Source: Candidatus Thermoflexus japonica (GTDB lineage: Bacteria; Chloroflexota; Anaerolineae; Thermoflexales; Thermoflexaceae). Taken from it: a stretch of 64,000 nucleotides of DNA. Positions 24,645 through 33,953 of the stretch are shown piece by piece; the stretch's first letter is position 1, and each line of letters starts with the position of its first letter. Below the pieces are notes generated by a model. It was given only the letters and a program-made list of their open reading frames with translations, made no database searches and was not told the origin of the DNA. Position numbers and translations under genes: made by a program. Where the stretch lies: assembly GCA_002898735.1 (NCBI GenBank), contig BEHY01000003.1, positions 1 through 64,000 on the forward strand, given 5' to 3'.

Positions 24645-25475
24645 ATGGGCAACTGGCGGATTCGTATTGGGCGTCTCTGGGGGCATCTTCAGGAAAAGCA
24701 GAAGGAAAAGGAACAGGCCCCTCACGGATCGCCCCACGCCTCGTCACCGGCCTCCCCTTCCGAAGAAGAGCCCCTCCTGCTCCTGGAGCAACGCCTGGGC
24801 TGGTCCTTCCGGAATCGGGCCCTTCTGATGGAGGCCCTGACCCACCGGTCTTATGTCAATGAGCACCCCGATGAGGGGATCCGCGACAACGAACGCCTGG
24901 AGTTCCTGGGGGACGCGGTCCTTCAACTGGTGGTCAGCGCGGATCTGTTCCGCCGATTCCCGGACTGGCCGGAGGGGCGCCTGACGGAATTGCGCACCAT
25001 CCTGATCCGCGGGGAGCGGCTGGCCGCCTGGGCGGAGGATCTGGAGCTGGGCCGCTGGCTTCGCCTGGGGAAGGGCGAGGCCGAAAGCGCCCGGACCCGC
25101 CCCTCCGTTCTGGCCGACGCCTTCGAGGCGCTCCTGGGTGCCCTGTATCTGGATGGGGGGCTGCCGGCGGTGGAACGCCTGATGGGCCGGCTGCTCCCGG
25201 AGGCCATCGACCAGGCCCTGAGGGATCTGGAATGGCACGATCCGAAAGGGCGCCTGCAGCACTGGAGCCAGTCGGTCCGGGGGAAGACCCCGGTCTATCG
25301 GGTGGTGGCCGTGGAAGGCCCTCCCCACGCGGCCCGTTTCACGGTCCAGGTGTTGATCGGCGATGAGGTCGTGGGGGAAGGTCAGGGAACCAGCAAGCGG
25401 GAAGCCACCCGGGAGGCGGCCCGGAACGCCCTGATCCGCCTGGGGATCGAAAACGGGGGCAAAGGGGCATCCTGA
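24645..25475 (+). CDS. rnc: Ribonuclease III
   Basis: This 276-residue enzyme cleaves double-stranded RNA in rRNA processing and turnover. After a 45-residue charged N-terminal extension comes the endonuclease domain, with signature NERLEFLGDAVL (about 85-96) and the second acidic cluster DAFEALLGALYLDGG. The C-terminal dsRNA-binding domain (DPKGRLQHWSQ...GEGQGTSKREATREAARNAL) covers about 200-268. The catalytic Glu and Asp residues (E90, D94, D162, E165 by count) are present. The N-terminal extension is longer than usual. It leads a rnc-prfA-plsC run on the plus strand. Confidence 0.95.
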   Translation: MGNWRIRIGRLWGHLQEKQKEKEQAPHGSPHASSPASPSEEEPLLLLEQRLGWSFRNRALLMEALTHRSYVNEHPDEGIRDNERLEFLGDAVLQLVVSADLFRRFPDWPEGRLTELRTILIRGERLAAWAEDLELGRWLRLGKGEAESARTRPSVLADAFEALLGALYLDGGLPAVERLMGRLLPEAIDQALRDLEWHDPKGRLQHWSQSVRGKTPVYRVVAVEGPPHAARFTVQVLIGDEVVGEGQGTSKREATREAARNALIRLGIENGGKGAS

Positions 25476-25541
25476 ACCGCCCCGTCGAGTCATTTCCGGT
25501 CCCCCCGATCCCAGCGCCCGTGTGATGAGGTGAGGGTCCCG

Positions 25542-26633
25542 ATGGAACGAAGGTGGTTGGAGAAACTGGAAGCGGTTGAACAGCGCTATGAAGAGCTGAC
25601 CGCGCTGCTGGCCGACCCGGCCATCGCGGCGGATATCCCACGGCTCCGGACGCTCAGCCAGGAGCGGGAGGAGCTGGAGCCCATTGTGGAAACCTTCCGC
25701 CGCTATCAGACGGTGCGCCGACAGCTGGAGGACGCGCGGCAGCTGCTGGAAACCGCAGAGGACGAAGAGCTGGCCGCCCTCGCCCGGGAGGAGGTGGAAC
25801 GTCTCTCCGAAGCGCAGGAGCAGCTCGAGCAGCAGCTCCGGCGCCTCCTGCTCCCCCGCGATCCCAACGATGAAAAGAACGTCATTATGGAGATCCGCGC
25901 CGGGGCAGGCGGGGAGGAAGCCGCCCTGTTCGCCGCCGACCTTTTCCGCATGTATGCCCGTTACGCCGAGCGGAAGGGATGGGAGGTGGAGCTCCTCAGC
26001 GCCAATGAGACCGGCCTGGGCGGCTTCAAGGAGGTCATCTTCCTGGTCCGCGGCCGCGGGGCTTACTCCCGCCTCAAATACGAGAGCGGCGTCCATCGGG
26101 TCCAGCGGGTGCCTGTTACGGAGGCCTCGGGGCGCATCCATACCAGCACGGCCACCGTCGCCGTGCTCCCCGAGATGGATGAGGTGGAAGTGCAGATCGA
26201 TCCGAAGGACCTGATCATCGAAACCTTCCGCGCGGGCACGGCGGGCGGGCAGCACATGCAGAAGAACGAGACGGCGGTGCGGATCACCCACATCCCCACC
26301 GGGATTGTGGTCTCGTGCCAGGACGAGCGCTCCCAGTTCCAGAACAAGCAGCGGGCGCTGGCCATCCTGCGGGCCCGCCTGTATGAGCTGGAGCGCCGGA
26401 AGCGGGAGGCGGAGGTCAGCCAGGCCCGCCGCCTCCAGGTGGGGACCGCGGAGCGGGCCGAGAAGATCCGCACTTACAACTTCCCACAGAATCGGGTCAC
26501 GGATCACCGGATCAACCTTTCGCTGTATCGGTTGCAGGAGATCCTGGATGGCGATCTGGATCCTCTCATCGATGCGCTGATCCTGGAGGATCAGACCCGT
26601 CGGCTGGCGGAGGAGGAGATCGCGGCCCGCTGA
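25542..26633 (+). CDS. prfA: Peptide chain release factor 1
   Basis: This 363-residue protein reads UAA and UAG stop codons. The catalytic GGQ loop occurs in [25 protein letters not shown], and the RF1-type form of the codon-recognition domain precedes it ([23 protein letters not shown]). The PxT-type tripeptide reads PVT. ATG 25542 is chosen because GAGGTGAGGG lies just upstream and the helix [19 protein letters not shown] starts there. Its stop codon overlaps the plsC start. Confidence 0.95.
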   Translation: MERRWLEKLEAVEQRYEELTALLADPAIAADIPRLRTLSQEREELEPIVETFRRYQTVRRQLEDARQLLETAEDEELAALAREEVERLSEAQEQLEQQLRRLLLPRDPNDEKNVIMEIRAGAGGEEAALFAADLFRMYARYAERKGWEVELLSANETGLGGFKEVIFLVRGRGAYSRLKYESGVHRVQRVPVTEASGRIHTSTATVAVLPEMDEVEVQIDPKDLIIETFRAGTAGGQHMQKNETAVRITHIPTGIVVSCQDERSQFQNKQRALAILRARLYELERRKREAEVSQARRLQVGTAERAEKIRTYNFPQNRVTDHRINLSLYRLQEILDGDLDPLIDALILEDQTRRLAEEEIAAR

Positions 26634-27559
26634 TGAGAGCTGGGCGGAAGGAAGTCATGAGGACCCATGAGGACATGGAAAAGCCCCGGGGAAGGCTCGG
26701 CCGCGATCCTCGGGACGCATCCCACATCCTGGTTCGGAAACCTCGGGACATGACGGAGACCGGACAGGTATTCCAGCGGGCTTCACGCTGGGCGACAGCC
26801 ACGCGGGTCCATCGGCACTCGTGGCTGCGCCGCTTCCTGACCTTCCTGCTTCATCTCGCTTACCGGATGGTGCTGCGCCTGGAGGTCGCGGGGCTGGAGA
26901 ACATCCCCCCCTCCGGGCCCGTGATCCTGGCCATCAATCACATCAGCTTCCTGGACCCGGTCCTGGTGGTCAGCCTGCTGCGGCGCAAAGTGCTCCCCAT
27001 GGCCAAAGCGGAGGTCTTCCGTGACGCGGTCCTGGGCCCCCTGGTCAGCGCCTTCGACGCCTTCCCGGTCCGCCGGGGGGAGATCGATCGCCGGGCTATC
27101 CAGACCGCCCTGGAGGTGCTCCGGATGGGGGGGGTGTTGCTCATCGCCCCCGAGGGAACACGCAGCCCCACCGGCGCGTTGATTCCGGGGAAAGAGGGGG
27201 CTGTCTACCTGGCCTGGCGCACCGGCGCTCCGATCGTGCCGGTGGGCGTGGATGGGACCGATCGCTTCAAGTTCAACATCCGCCGGCTCCGGCGCACGCC
27301 GGTGCGGGTGGTTTTCGGCCCGCCCTTCCGGGTGGAGATCCCTGCGGAGCGGAGCCGGGAGGCGTTGCGGGAGGCCACGGATGAGCTGATGGCGCAGATC
27401 GCGGCGCTGCTGCCCCCGGAGCGACGCGGGGTTTACGCCGGCTTCCCGGCCGCCGCGCCGCGCTACCTCCGCCCCCTGGCAGCCCCCGAGGGCCTGGAGG
27501 CGCGACAGGCCATGGCCGGGCATATGGCAGCAGGCCCCCACCCCACGGGGATTCCGTGA
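26633..27559 (+). CDS. plsC: 1-acyl-sn-glycerol-3-phosphate acyltransferase family
   Basis: The 308-residue protein has the PlsC acyltransferase blocks NHISFLD (HX4D catalytic site, about 102-108), FPVRRGEID, and PEGTRSPTG with a following PIVPVGV. It would acylate lysophosphatidic acid to phosphatidic acid at the membrane. The N-terminal 60 residues are hydrophilic and unlike typical PlsC, followed by a hydrophobic helix (RFLTFLLHLAYRMVL). ATG 26633 overlaps the prfA stop (TGATG), implying coupling, but an internal ATG such as 26657 is also possible. The C-terminal 35 residues are Ala/Pro-rich. Confidence 0.88.
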   Translation: MRAGRKEVMRTHEDMEKPRGRLGRDPRDASHILVRKPRDMTETGQVFQRASRWATATRVHRHSWLRRFLTFLLHLAYRMVLRLEVAGLENIPPSGPVILAINHISFLDPVLVVSLLRRKVLPMAKAEVFRDAVLGPLVSAFDAFPVRRGEIDRRAIQTALEVLRMGGVLLIAPEGTRSPTGALIPGKEGAVYLAWRTGAPIVPVGVDGTDRFKFNIRRLRRTPVRVVFGPPFRVEIPAERSREALREATDELMAQIAALLPPERRGVYAGFPAAAPRYLRPLAAPEGLEARQAMAGHMAAGPHPTGIP

Positions 27560-27583
27560 GCAAGACGCCAAAGGGCTCCTGCC

Positions 27584-29107
27584 TTAACGCCACGCCATCG
27601 CCGCGATGTCCCCCCGGGCGGTGAGGCGGTCGATCCGGCCCGAGGGGAGAGCGATCCGGTAGAGGTCCCCCTGATAGCGGACCAGAAGGCTTTGTCCGTC
27701 GGGCGCCCAGCGCATGTCCGGCTGGCCGCCGAATCCCACCTCCCCCTCCGGTGGGAACAACCGCCGGCGGTCGCTCCCATCGTGATCCGCCCAGTAAAGG
27801 TCATAACGCGAAGCGTCCCCCGCCTCCGGCTGGCGGGCCTGACCGAAGAAGAGCCCCTGGGGGCTCCAGAGCACCCCCGCCCATATCCCGACATCCTCGA
27901 TCAACGGGCGTGCCCATCCTCCATCCACCGCCAGGATCCAGAGATCGAACCGGGTGGATTGCTCGGGGGGCTCTCCAGAGCGGGGAGGGCCGTGGACCAG
28001 CGCGGCGAGGTATCGGCCATCGGGGGACCACGCGAGGGCGGGCACCCAGGCCCATGCGCCCCGGGTCTCGTAAACCGGGAAGGTGAGCCACATCGTCGCC
28101 TTCAGGCTCCCCAGATCCAGGATCCCGACCCCATCGGTGCGTCCGAAGGCCAGGCGGCGACCATCCGGAGACCACGCCCAGGCCATGCCCCACCATCCGT
28201 AGGGGCCGCCGGCGGTCGGGGTGAGAACCCGACGGGCTTCGATCCGCCCGTTCCGCCACTGACCGATCCACAGGTCGTTATGCGCCCGCCAGCCCGGCGG
28301 CCCGGGGCTCGGTTCCCCGGTGGTGAAGGCCAGGCGGTCCCCCTGAGGGGACCATTCCAGCCAGAGCACATTCTCCAGACCCACCGGCTGCGGGCGCGGG
28401 GGATCGGCCCGGAGGTCCAGCCCCCACAGCGCGTTCAGAAGGGGACGAGGGGAGGTCAGGGGACTCCGGGAGAATACCAGGAGACCCCCATCTGGAGACA
28501 GGGTGAAGATCCGGCCGTCCAGATCGCCCAGATGGGTGAGCGGCAGGATCCGGGTGGTCTCCCCGGCGACACGCCACGCCTCCCGTCGGGCCAGGAAGAC
28601 CAGCGTGCCGGAGATGGGCATCGACGCCACCTCGCCCAGCAGGCTGACCGCCACAATCTCAGGGATCGGGTCCCGCAGCCGTTCCCGGTGGATCTCCTGG
28701 CGCTCGACCGGCTGGCCATCGGCCCAGGTGATCCGGACGGTCACCCGTTCGAGGCCGGGTTCGCCCCTGCGGATCAGGCGGGTCTCCCCCGGGGCGAGCC
28801 GCGCGTCCTTCAGGATCTGACGGGGGAATGGGATCGGGACCTCCTGGACCTCCAGGGTCTGGGTGATCCGGGTGACCGTGATCACCATCCCGGAACGGAT
28901 CGTCGTATTCTCCGGCGGCGTGACACGGTCCAGGTCCCGGAGGGCAATGCCGGCCTGGATCAGGGCTTCGCGAACCGTCGGCCCCCGGACATAGACAGCG
29001 CGACGCTGGCCATCAGCGACCACCGTGAGCGCCACGGGCCGACCCAGGCAAGCGGCCAGCGCGATGGCAACCAGTCCGATCCGCCAGCATTGCCGCCCAC
29101 AGAGCAT
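27584..29107 (-). CDS. Lipoprotein with DUF348, G5 and TolB-like beta-propeller domains
   Basis: The 507-residue protein starts with a lipoprotein-like signal (IGLVAIALAAC, Cys 19). Then come a DUF348 ubiquitin-like domain (about 25-75: VYVRGPTVREALIQAGIALRD), a G5 domain (about 85-155: LEVQEVPIPFPRQILKDARLAPGETRLIRRGEPGLE), and a six- to seven-bladed WD40-like/TolB propeller to the end. Repeated blade motifs include FTLSPDGGLLVFS, LEWSPQGDRLAF, WAWSPDGRRLAF, LAWSPDGRYLAAL and MRWAPDGQSLLV. DUF348-G5 pairs normally precede cell-wall enzymes (YabE/Rpf-like); joined to a propeller they suggest a surface protein bound to wall polymers. It precedes a CARDB-like surface gene on the same strand. 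Confidence 0.85.
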   Translation of the reverse strand: MLCGRQCWRIGLVAIALAACLGRPVALTVVADGQRRAVYVRGPTVREALIQAGIALRDLDRVTPPENTTIRSGMVITVTRITQTLEVQEVPIPFPRQILKDARLAPGETRLIRRGEPGLERVTVRITWADGQPVERQEIHRERLRDPIPEIVAVSLLGEVASMPISGTLVFLARREAWRVAGETTRILPLTHLGDLDGRIFTLSPDGGLLVFSRSPLTSPRPLLNALWGLDLRADPPRPQPVGLENVLWLEWSPQGDRLAFTTGEPSPGPPGWRAHNDLWIGQWRNGRIEARRVLTPTAGGPYGWWGMAWAWSPDGRRLAFGRTDGVGILDLGSLKATMWLTFPVYETRGAWAWVPALAWSPDGRYLAALVHGPPRSGEPPEQSTRFDLWILAVDGGWARPLIEDVGIWAGVLWSPQGLFFGQARQPEAGDASRYDLYWADHDGSDRRRLFPPEGEVGFGGQPDMRWAPDGQSLLVRYQGDLYRIALPSGRIDRLTARGDIAAMAWR

Positions 29108-29201
29108 TCGGGCCTCCGGTCAGCCATATGAAGAAGAGGAGGCCGCAAGGTCCCCTTCCGATCACCCATTTTACCGGAGGCGCAAGCGCAGCGGGCGGAT
29201 C

Positions 29202-30344
29202 CTACGGTGCGTTCCGCTGGATCAGAGGGAGAAACAAGACTTCCGGACAGATCCCGATAACGTTGTTGTTCTCCTGAGCCTCCCAGACCCTTCCAACCAG
29301 AGGGCTCTCTCCATAGGGGTCCACATCGACATTCACAAAGAAGCATCGGCCTGGCCGAATCGGGGCGGTTCCGGTGATGCGGATCTCCTGGCCGACGTCC
29401 AGGGGAGGGAGCCAGGGTCCATTCATCCCCATCCATGCCTCGAATCCCCCACCGTCCATCGGGCCCGCTGGAGGATCGGTGGGCGCGCGCTGCTGCAGAG
29501 CCGCCAGAAAGCCACCGACGCTCGCGGGAACCGGCGCAGGGCCTGCGTTGCGGATCCATGCGCTGATCCAGGCCCTTCCATTGTCCAACCGCCAGCTGAG
29601 AGAGAGCGGGATCAGGTCTGGGAGCGTGGTCTCCCGATTCCGCAGATCCCCTATTCGGAACGTATAGGTGACCCATGCCCGGCTATCCGGGGTGGTCGTG
29701 AAGTGCTCCATCGGCCAGGTAATGCCGTCGGGCACATAAATCGGAAGCGGATTTAATCCCTCATGGCTGGTCGAGATGATTCGGGCATAGGTGATCGTGT
29801 AAACGCCGGCCGGCAGGCGCACGGCCATCCCCGTGGCGAACTCAAACCCTTCCCGGCCGATGGTCCCAACGGTGATCTCATATTCCGGCGGGTCATAGCG
29901 CGCGTAGGCGGTTGTAACCCATGAGGCGAAAAGTGTGTGAGTGGGCTGGACGTTGTAGAACACCACCCCGGTGGTCTCCACCGTCCAGGTGATCGCCCCA
30001 TCCAGGGGATCCGCCCAGGCCTCCACGTGAGTGATGAGGTCGGGATAGGTCAATCCGCCAAAGCCGAAGCGTATACCGCTGACCGTGGAGTTCTGAAGCA
30101 GGTTCTCCCGGGTGATGGGGAGATACGGATCTCCGGGGCCGGCGATTCCAATTGTCATCGTCTGCCACCGGGCATTGGGAAAGACATCGGCGGCGTGCAG
30201 ACCCGGCGGAAGTCCCGGGGCTGGCCATGGAGGAGGCGGCGGAGGGGGAGGGGTCTGCGCGCCACCGTGTCCGACCAGGGCCCCCAGCATCCCCAGGCCC
30301 ATCAGAAGCAGGCTCAGCAGCCGGAGGATCCGTCCCCACTGCAT
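29202..30344 (-). CDS. Secreted protein with CARDB-like domain and C-terminal FLPLIQR motif
   Basis: From ATG 30344 (AGGGGAAAG upstream) the 380-residue protein has a signal peptide ([22 protein letters not shown]) and a run of eight prolines. A beta-rich region follows, then a CARDB-like domain near 250-365 ([30 protein letters not shown]...[11 protein letters not shown]). The last residues are [13 protein letters not shown]. The same [FY]LPL[IV]xR motif ends the Kelch protein and occurs in the amidase. CARDB-type modules are Ig-like adhesion or stalk domains. No enzyme motif is seen. It lies at the end of the leftward tad gene group. Confidence 0.78.
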   Translation of the reverse strand: MQWGRILRLLSLLLMGLGMLGALVGHGGAQTPPPPPPPPWPAPGLPPGLHAADVFPNARWQTMTIGIAGPGDPYLPITRENLLQNSTVSGIRFGFGGLTYPDLITHVEAWADPLDGAITWTVETTGVVFYNVQPTHTLFASWVTTAYARYDPPEYEITVGTIGREGFEFATGMAVRLPAGVYTITYARIISTSHEGLNPLPIYVPDGITWPMEHFTTTPDSRAWVTYTFRIGDLRNRETTLPDLIPLSLSWRLDNGRAWISAWIRNAGPAPVPASVGGFLAALQQRAPTDPPAGPMDGGGFEAWMGMNGPWLPPLDVGQEIRITGTAPIRPGRCFFVNVDVDPYGESPLVGRVWEAQENNNVIGICPEVLFLPLIQRNAP

Positions 30345-30453
30345 CGTGCTTTCCCCTTTGGTCATTACATTCTAACCGGAGGAGCCGGCGAAGGGGGCAG
30401 CCCGATGGATCCCCTAACCTGCTTACGGCTTCACCGGCTCCTCCGGGGATCTT

Positions 30454-31566
30454 TCACCCATCCCACCCGCCCGGCGTCGGCGTGCGCGTCGGAGTTGGCG
30501 TGGGCGTCCGGGTGGGCGTCCACATGGGGGTCGGCGTGGGCGTCCGGGTGGGCGTCCAAACGGGGGTCGGCGTCCACGTCGGCCTGGGCGTGCGGGTCGG
30601 CGTGCGGGTTGGCGTGCGCGTCGGCGTCGGGGTGCGGGTCGGCGTGCGCGTCGGCGTGGGCGTGCAGATCGAGGGCGGGCACACCGTCGGCGTGGGCGTG
30701 CGGGTCGGCGTGCGGGTTGGCGTACGCGTCGGCGTCGGGGTGCGGGTCGGCGTGCGCGTCAGCGTGGGCGTGCGCGTCGGCGTGGGTGTGCAGATCGACG
30801 GCGGACACACCGTCGGCGTGGGCGTGCGAGTGCGGGTTGGCGTGCGCGTCGGCGTGGGCGTGCGCGTCGGCGTGGACGTCGGTGTGGGCGTTGGGGTAAA
30901 CGTGGGCGTGGGCGTCGGCGTATCCGTCGGCGGCGGCGTGGGCGTGGGCGTATCGGTCAGCCCCGGCGTGAACGTGGGCGTCGGCGGCGGAACCACCGTC
31001 GGGATTTGCGGCGGCAGCCCCAGCAGACGAACCGTCCGGAAGCGCTCGTTGATGGCCTCGCGGCGGGCGATCAGCGGGATGTAGGCCACGATGGGCCGGA
31101 GAAGCGGGGTGATGATCATATGGTTGTGGCGCACCACCACCACCACCCGATCCCCGGGGCCGCCCGCGTCGTTCCCCGGGACACACTGCAACGTCGCCGG
31201 GTCGAACTCAAAGCCGGACCGGCTGCTGCAGATGGTGACCCCATAGAAGCCCGGCGTGTCGGAGCCCGGTCCCCCGGCCTGCTCCCCGAACTGCGTGATC
31301 AGGAGACCGTAGAGGATCTCACGGCCCCGCTCCAGACCCGACCGCAGCCGGGCCTGCTCCCGATCAGCTTCATCCGCGCAACCGTTGAGACAGAAGGCTG
31401 GATCGAATTGCCCGGTGGAGAGATACCGGGCCGCCGCCCGGGCGTTGTTTTCAATGGTGGCCCAGGCATAAAAGACCCGGGCCAGCTCAATGACCATAAA
31501 AACCAGAAGGAGAAAAACCGGTAAAGCCAGCGCAAATTCCAGTGTCCCCTGTGCCGGCCGGCGCAT
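30454..31566 (-). CDS. TadE-like pseudopilin with long Thr-Pro stalk
   Basis: The 370-residue protein begins [49 protein letters not shown], the TadE signature: short basic leader, QGTLEFAL processing-type site and one hydrophobic helix. Residues about 50-195 form a Cys-containing extracellular part. From about 196 to the end the chain is (T/S)-P-T-x repeats, about 170 residues, interrupted twice by VCPPSIC. Such stalks are extended and often glycosylated. TadE/F/G pseudopilins assist Flp pilus biogenesis; a Thr-Pro stalk on one is unusual. It follows the vWA TadG gene by 33 bp. Confidence 0.82.
   Translation of the reverse strand: MRRPAQGTLEFALALPVFLLLVFMVIELARVFYAWATIENNARAAARYLSTGQFDPAFCLNGCADEADREQARLRSGLERGREILYGLLITQFGEQAGGPGSDTPGFYGVTICSSRSGFEFDPATLQCVPGNDAGGPGDRVVVVVRHNHMIITPLLRPIVAYIPLIARREAINERFRTVRLLGLPPQIPTVVPPPTPTFTPGLTDTPTPTPPPTDTPTPTPTFTPTPTPTSTPTRTPTPTRTPTRTRTPTPTVCPPSICTPTPTRTPTLTRTPTRTPTPTRTPTRTPTRTPTPTVCPPSICTPTPTRTPTRTPTPTRTPTRTPTRTPRPTWTPTPVWTPTRTPTPTPMWTPTRTPTPTPTRTPTPGGWDG
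30476..30985 (-). repeat. Tandem repeats encoding the Thr-Pro stalk
   Basis: Degenerate 6-, 12- and 18-bp units (ACGCCCACGCCC-like on the minus strand) fill this interval. A larger 126-bp period is visible: the block with gtgcagatcga recurs at 30662 and 30788 and encodes both VCPPSIC motifs. The stretch is prone to slippage and assembly collapse. Confidence 0.9.
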
Positions 31567-31599
31567 GGAGCCCTCCTCTCTAAAACGTCGAAAGCCCGT

Positions 31600-33111
31600 T
31601 TACCGGTTCAGACGGGTGAAGATCCGCCGGGCGATCTCGCGGAAGATCTGTTGCAAGGCGCCTGCGTCCGGGGCGTAGAAGTAGTTGCTGCAGGATTGGC
31701 CCACAGGCTGCCAGACTGCCCCCGGGCTGAACCAGTCGCTCCCGCTCTGGAGGCACCCGGCCTGGCTGTCCCCATCGGTCACATCGGCCAGATAACGCAT
31801 GAACTTCTCCCCCACGTCAGGATCACGCCCGCCGCCTGGCCGGACGTTCAGGTTATGCATTCCGCTGCCGTAGCCGATGGCGAAGACCACCACGTTGGCC
31901 TCCCGCAGCACATCCACCATATCCAGCGCCGCATCCTCTGCATCATAGCGGGGGCTGACGGAGGAATGACGGGTTTCGAAGTCGCCATCCTGGCAGAACG
32001 GGCGGTAGGCCGCATCCCCCCACCACCAGGTGGGCTCCCCCCATCCGGGGGGTGGATTATATCGGGGGCAAAGGCCGAAATTCTTCGTCGGGGAATCGGG
32101 GGAATCCGGGGCCGGATCGGTGGCGTTGGCCGACGCGTCGCTCAACATCACAATCGCCCAGAGAGCACCGGTCTCCGCCGGCCGTCCCTGGGTGGCCAGG
32201 ACATTGTAGGCCATCCGGAGGGCTCCCTGGACGTTGCTGCTGGGGCATGGACGGGGATCGTTGCCTAGCCCGGGCTCGAAGGGAGGAACCGGGATGCATG
32301 TCCCGGATGTGCAATCCATCCCGGCGCACCTGGCCGTCTGGGAGCTCAGAGAGGGGTCATAAACCTGGATGCTTTGAATCGCCCCCTGCACAGCCGCCAG
32401 GCTGGTTCCCCCATTGAGATCCACCCACAGACGGGCCTGGCGATCAAAGGAAATCACAGCGACCCGGTCATACGGATAATACATCCGGGCGGCGAACTCC
32501 AGAGCCGCCTGGCGCACAAAACGGAAAGGCTCACAGCTATCCGTGGGATTGCAGAAGTGCGGCCTCTGGGGCTTGGGACAGGCCGGATTGGGGTCCGGCG
32601 CATCGGTGGGAACACAGATGATCGGGTTCCCGCTGGCCAGGACCATGCGGGTGTCGTAAGCCATGGATTCCGAGTTATCCATGATCAGCACCAGGTCGAC
32701 CGAGGCTGCCTCGCCGGTGGCGGAGCCGGAGAGCCGGACGCTCTGCCAGCCCACCACGCGCATGAAGGCCATGGGGACCGCTACCTCCGCTTCGACCCGC
32801 ACCAGCTTACGACGGGGGGTGGTGCAGAGCTCCCCCGCGTAAGGGCCGGGATCATCGCAGGTGTAGACCCGAACGGTCGCTACATCAAAGCCCTGGGCGG
32901 TCAGGAAATCCCGGGCGGCCTGCTGGATGTCGGCAAGGGTGCGGCCCACCCGGAACTGGTTGGAGCCTGCCAGGGCCGCCCCGTCCAGGGCATGCTGCAG
33001 GCGGTGCCGGGCAGCGTAGAGCCGGGCGCCATCCATGGCCAGGCCAGCCAGGGCCAGCAACCCCACCAGCATGAAGGCGAACAGAACCACGATCTGCCCA
33101 CGGCCACGCAT
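31600..33111 (-). CDS. TadG-like pilus protein with von Willebrand factor A domain
   Basis: The 503-residue protein opens with the TadG helix (GQIVVLFAFMLVGLLALAGLAMDGARLYAARHRLQHALDGAALAGS). A vWA domain follows from about 140: VDLVLIMDNSESM gives the MIDAS DxSxS motif, and AVISFDRQARLWVDL, AIVMLSDASAN and VVVFAIGYGSG are later strands. MIDAS vWA domains bind metal and ligands, so this is a likely adhesin-like tip or surface component of the Tad system. It is the middle gene of three leftward tad genes. TadG with vWA is a known arrangement in Chloroflexota and actinobacteria. Confidence 0.88.
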   Translation of the reverse strand: MRGRGQIVVLFAFMLVGLLALAGLAMDGARLYAARHRLQHALDGAALAGSNQFRVGRTLADIQQAARDFLTAQGFDVATVRVYTCDDPGPYAGELCTTPRRKLVRVEAEVAVPMAFMRVVGWQSVRLSGSATGEAASVDLVLIMDNSESMAYDTRMVLASGNPIICVPTDAPDPNPACPKPQRPHFCNPTDSCEPFRFVRQAALEFAARMYYPYDRVAVISFDRQARLWVDLNGGTSLAAVQGAIQSIQVYDPSLSSQTARCAGMDCTSGTCIPVPPFEPGLGNDPRPCPSSNVQGALRMAYNVLATQGRPAETGALWAIVMLSDASANATDPAPDSPDSPTKNFGLCPRYNPPPGWGEPTWWWGDAAYRPFCQDGDFETRHSSVSPRYDAEDAALDMVDVLREANVVVFAIGYGSGMHNLNVRPGGGRDPDVGEKFMRYLADVTDGDSQAGCLQSGSDWFSPGAVWQPVGQSCSNYFYAPDAGALQQIFREIARRIFTRLNR

Positions 33112-33168
33112 GTTCCACCTCCAGATTCCCCTGAGGGGCCCGGGGAGCTGGACCAGCCGACGTGCCGT

Positions 33169-33771
33169 TCATTCCATCGGATCTACGGAGGGCAACGGCA
33201 TCCAGGCCGACGCATACATCGGGATGATCTCCGGGAAGATCCAGGTGAACAGGCCCAGGCGCTGGCGATAGTGATAATACGCTTCCACCACCAGAACACC
33301 CTTGCTGGGGAAGTGGCCGATCTCCGCGGCGATCGCCGCATCGGTGATCCGGGAGCTCTGGTTGTGAAAGCGGGACCACCCGTTGGGGGTATTGCGGGGA
33401 AGCCGCCAGGCCAGCGTGCCGTCCTGGCGGATGCCAAAAGCGGAGATCACCAGGTCGTCCCCCAGGCCGGCGTTCAACCCATATGGGCGGAAGGCCTCAT
33501 CAAAGCGTTGCGAAACAGGGTCCATAAACAGGGGGCTGTCACAGACAGCGCCGGGATCCCGGGGATCTTCCTGATGGTCCGCATACAGGCAGGGGTCTCC
33601 ATCGGCACCGAAGCGGGCCGCCTCCCGCACCGCGTCCTGGAGGGAAAGATACGTCGCGATCGCAAACCCCAGCTCCGTCAGGCCGGCGATGAGGATCAGG
33701 AAGAGGGGAAGCAGGATCGCCAGCTCCACAATGCTCTGAGCCCGTCGTCTACCCTCGACCCTTCGAGCCAT
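33169..33771 (-). CDS. TadE-like pseudopilin
   Basis: The 200-residue protein starts MARRVEGRRRAQSIVELAILLPLFLILIAGLTELGFAIATYLSLQDAVREAARFGA, with a basic leader, SIVELA processing-type site and single membrane helix as in TadE. The remainder is probably extracytoplasmic, with FGADGDPC and a C-terminal hydrophobic stretch (WIFPEIIPMYASAW). It is the first gene of the leftward group and is driven by the promoter at 33807-33834. It would assist assembly of Flp-type pili. Confidence 0.85.
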   Translation of the reverse strand: MARRVEGRRRAQSIVELAILLPLFLILIAGLTELGFAIATYLSLQDAVREAARFGADGDPCLYADHQEDPRDPGAVCDSPLFMDPVSQRFDEAFRPYGLNAGLGDDLVISAFGIRQDGTLAWRLPRNTPNGWSRFHNQSSRITDAAIAAEIGHFPSKGVLVVEAYYHYRQRLGLFTWIFPEIIPMYASAWMPLPSVDPME

Positions 33772-33801
33772 GGATCCCCCGTATCAAAAAGCCACTCTGA
33801 G

Positions 33802-33938
33802 GCGGTTTTATAAAAATGCCTGGATTCAGCTCAATCATAATTAAAAATTCTCAAACCGTCAATAGCCTCAAGGTCCGGGGGGGCAGGGGGCCAGGGATCC
33901 GGCGTAACTCCCCTGCAAGGATAAGCGGTTTTATAAAA
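33802..33938. repeat. Pair of 14-bp direct repeats in the divergent tad promoter region
   Basis: gcggttttataaaa occurs at 33802-33815 and again at 33925-33938, each with a palindromic TTTTATAAAA core. The first contains the leftward -10 box; the second ends just before the Shine-Dalgarno sequence of the rightward tadE. They could be binding sites for a shared regulator. Confidence 0.8.
33807..33834 (-). promoter_or_regulatory. Promoter of the leftward tad genes
   Basis: On the minus strand TTGAGC (33834-33829) and TATAAA (33812-33807) are 16 bp apart, 36 bp upstream of ATG 33771. Confidence 0.6.
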
Positions 33939-33953
33939 GGAGGTTAGAACACA

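Noticed and set aside
30152-31084. Rightward frame with Val-Gly-Val-Arg repeats and a CRISPR-like repeated look
   Set aside because: It is the antisense of the Thr-Pro stalk. The repeats are short, degenerate and coding, with no spacer structure or cas genes.
33772-33953. Hidden flp prepilin gene in the tad promoter region
   Set aside because: The interval is too short and has no ORF with a prepilin leader; no other gap in the locus holds a 50-80 codon Flp-like frame that I could find.
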